Shown: one piece after another, positions 6,475 through 7,008 of the stretch | How the letters are laid out: each line of letters starts with the position of its first letter | How positions within the stretch are numbered: the stretch's first letter is position 1 | Assembly: GCA_943330925.2 (NCBI GenBank) | Contig: CALQJP020000129.1 | Coordinates: 1 to 7,008, forward strand | From: Chryseobacterium gleum | GTDB taxonomy: Bacteria; Bacteroidota; Bacteroidia; Flavobacteriales_D; Sanyastnellaceae | Direction: 5' to 3' | Length of the DNA: 7,008 bases | The notes under the pieces: model-generated | The model's database searches: none | Seen by the model: only the letters and a program-made list of their open reading frames with translations | What the model was told of the DNA's origin: nothing | Position numbers and translations under genes: made by a program

Positions 6475-7008
6475 CTTAGGAAAGCTTTTACAAAACTTTG
6501 AGTAAGCAGAGCAACTGCTTGTTTTGTTTCTTCAGCAGACAAACCATTTGGCGGGCCGTATGGCGTTTTGTTTACATCAATGATGTAAATGAGCTTGCTG
6601 TGATTGTCGCGCAGCACATCGAATTCACAGAAGTCGGCACCCATGTGTGCAGCCATGGTTCGAATGAGCTTCAATTCATCGGCTGAAAATACAGCATCCG
6701 GTGAGAGCAGTTCCGAGCGATGAACCTTGTTGGTGAAGCGCACATCTTCGTGCTTGAATTTGGCATACACCAGCGGAATATCGCCATTCATCACAGGCAC
6801 TCGGTAGTCAACAAACTCTCCGTTTGAAACGGAGTTGTCTATCACCACCTGGTAAACGGCCTTTGCGGAAGGAGCAGCAATGGGGCAGCGTATAATTTCA
6901 CCATCGTGCAATGCATTTATATCGCTTTTAGTAACCGCTAATCCGCTGTGTTGTGTGGGGTCAATAAACGTAGAATACCCAAATAGTTGTTGGTGGACGC
7001 TGTCTACA
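6471..7008 (-). CDS. Partial gene, C-terminal part of a probable ATP-grasp-type protein
   Basis: The C-terminal 178 residues of a gene whose start lies beyond the right edge; the frame stays open to the last base. The visible part begins VDSVHQQLFGYSTFIDPTQH, then LHDGEIIRCPI, VYQVVIDN, a strand-rich stretch FVDYRVPVMNGDIPLVYAKF, and near the end FCEFDVLRD and YIIDVNKTPYGPPNGL. The Glu-Phe-Asp followed about 15 residues later by Asp-Val-Asn-x-x-Pro is the usual layout of the metal-binding end of ATP-grasp enzymes, which join a carboxylate to an amine or thiol through an acyl-phosphate. The substrate cannot be guessed, and the ATP-binding half is out of view. A TTG at 6911 could be taken as a start, but the frame continues upstream with conserved-looking sequence, so that is not the true start. 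The fold call is by motif only. Confidence 0.55.
   Translation of the reverse strand, partial: VDSVHQQLFGYSTFIDPTQHSGLAVTKSDINALHDGEIIRCPIAAPSAKAVYQVVIDNSVSNGEFVDYRVPVMNGDIPLVYAKFKHEDVRFTNKVHRSELLSPDAVFSADELKLIRTMAAHMGADFCEFDVLRDNHSKLIYIIDVNKTPYGPPNGLSAEETKQAVALLTQSFVKAFLS

Noticed and set aside
6473..6489. AGCTT/AAGCT hairpin with TTT as a terminator for nth
   Set aside because: The stem is only five pairs, mostly A-T, and the T run is short; too weak to annotate.
6471..6911. A complete 146-residue protein starting at TTG 6911
   Set aside because: The frame stays open to the window edge and the upstream residues continue a folded-domain pattern, so it is a truncated longer gene.

Overview
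The window looks like ordinary chromosomal DNA of a Bacteroidota member, most likely a flavobacterium-like gliding lineage. The reasons are a GldI-type gliding lipoprotein, two protein families almost confined to this phylum (DUF5723 and DUF6702), lipoproteins of Bacteroidota type, no consistent Shine-Dalgarno sequences, and a TAnnTTTG -7 promoter element in front of one operon. Base composition and codon use look even across the window. There is no sign of mobile elements, CRISPR arrays, tRNA or rRNA genes, and no gene-free stretch longer than about 80 bases.

Five genes lie on the minus strand between positions 20 and 5239, read from right to left: a DHH/DHHA1 phosphoesterase of the NrnA type, GldI, a second FKBP lipoprotein, a DUF5723 exported beta-rich protein, and a glycerolipid-type acyltransferase. 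The first three are joined by ATGA stop/start overlaps and are almost certainly one operon. The last two follow after gaps of 57 and 53 bases and may be read through or have their own promoters. Most of the products act in the envelope: two periplasm-facing FKBP-fold lipoproteins, one predicted outer-membrane protein and one enzyme of phospholipid synthesis. The phosphoesterase handles nanoRNA or pAp turnover in the cytoplasm.

Divergent from this operon, starting at 5317 on the plus strand, is a two-gene unit: a DUF6702 exported protein followed three bases later by an endonuclease III homologue that lacks the usual C-terminal iron-sulphur cysteines. Its stop codon overlaps tail-to-tail with the stop of a minus-strand gene that runs off the right edge. 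Only the C-terminal 178 residues of that gene are visible, and they look like the end of an ATP-grasp-type protein.

I did not find a new defence, mobile or secretion system here. The points worth a second look are the cluster-less endonuclease III, the tandem FKBP lipoprotein with a degenerate first domain, the altered active-site residues of both FKBPs, the unusual HX5D spacing in the acyltransferase, and a promoter placed so close to the start codon that the operon mRNA may be leaderless.
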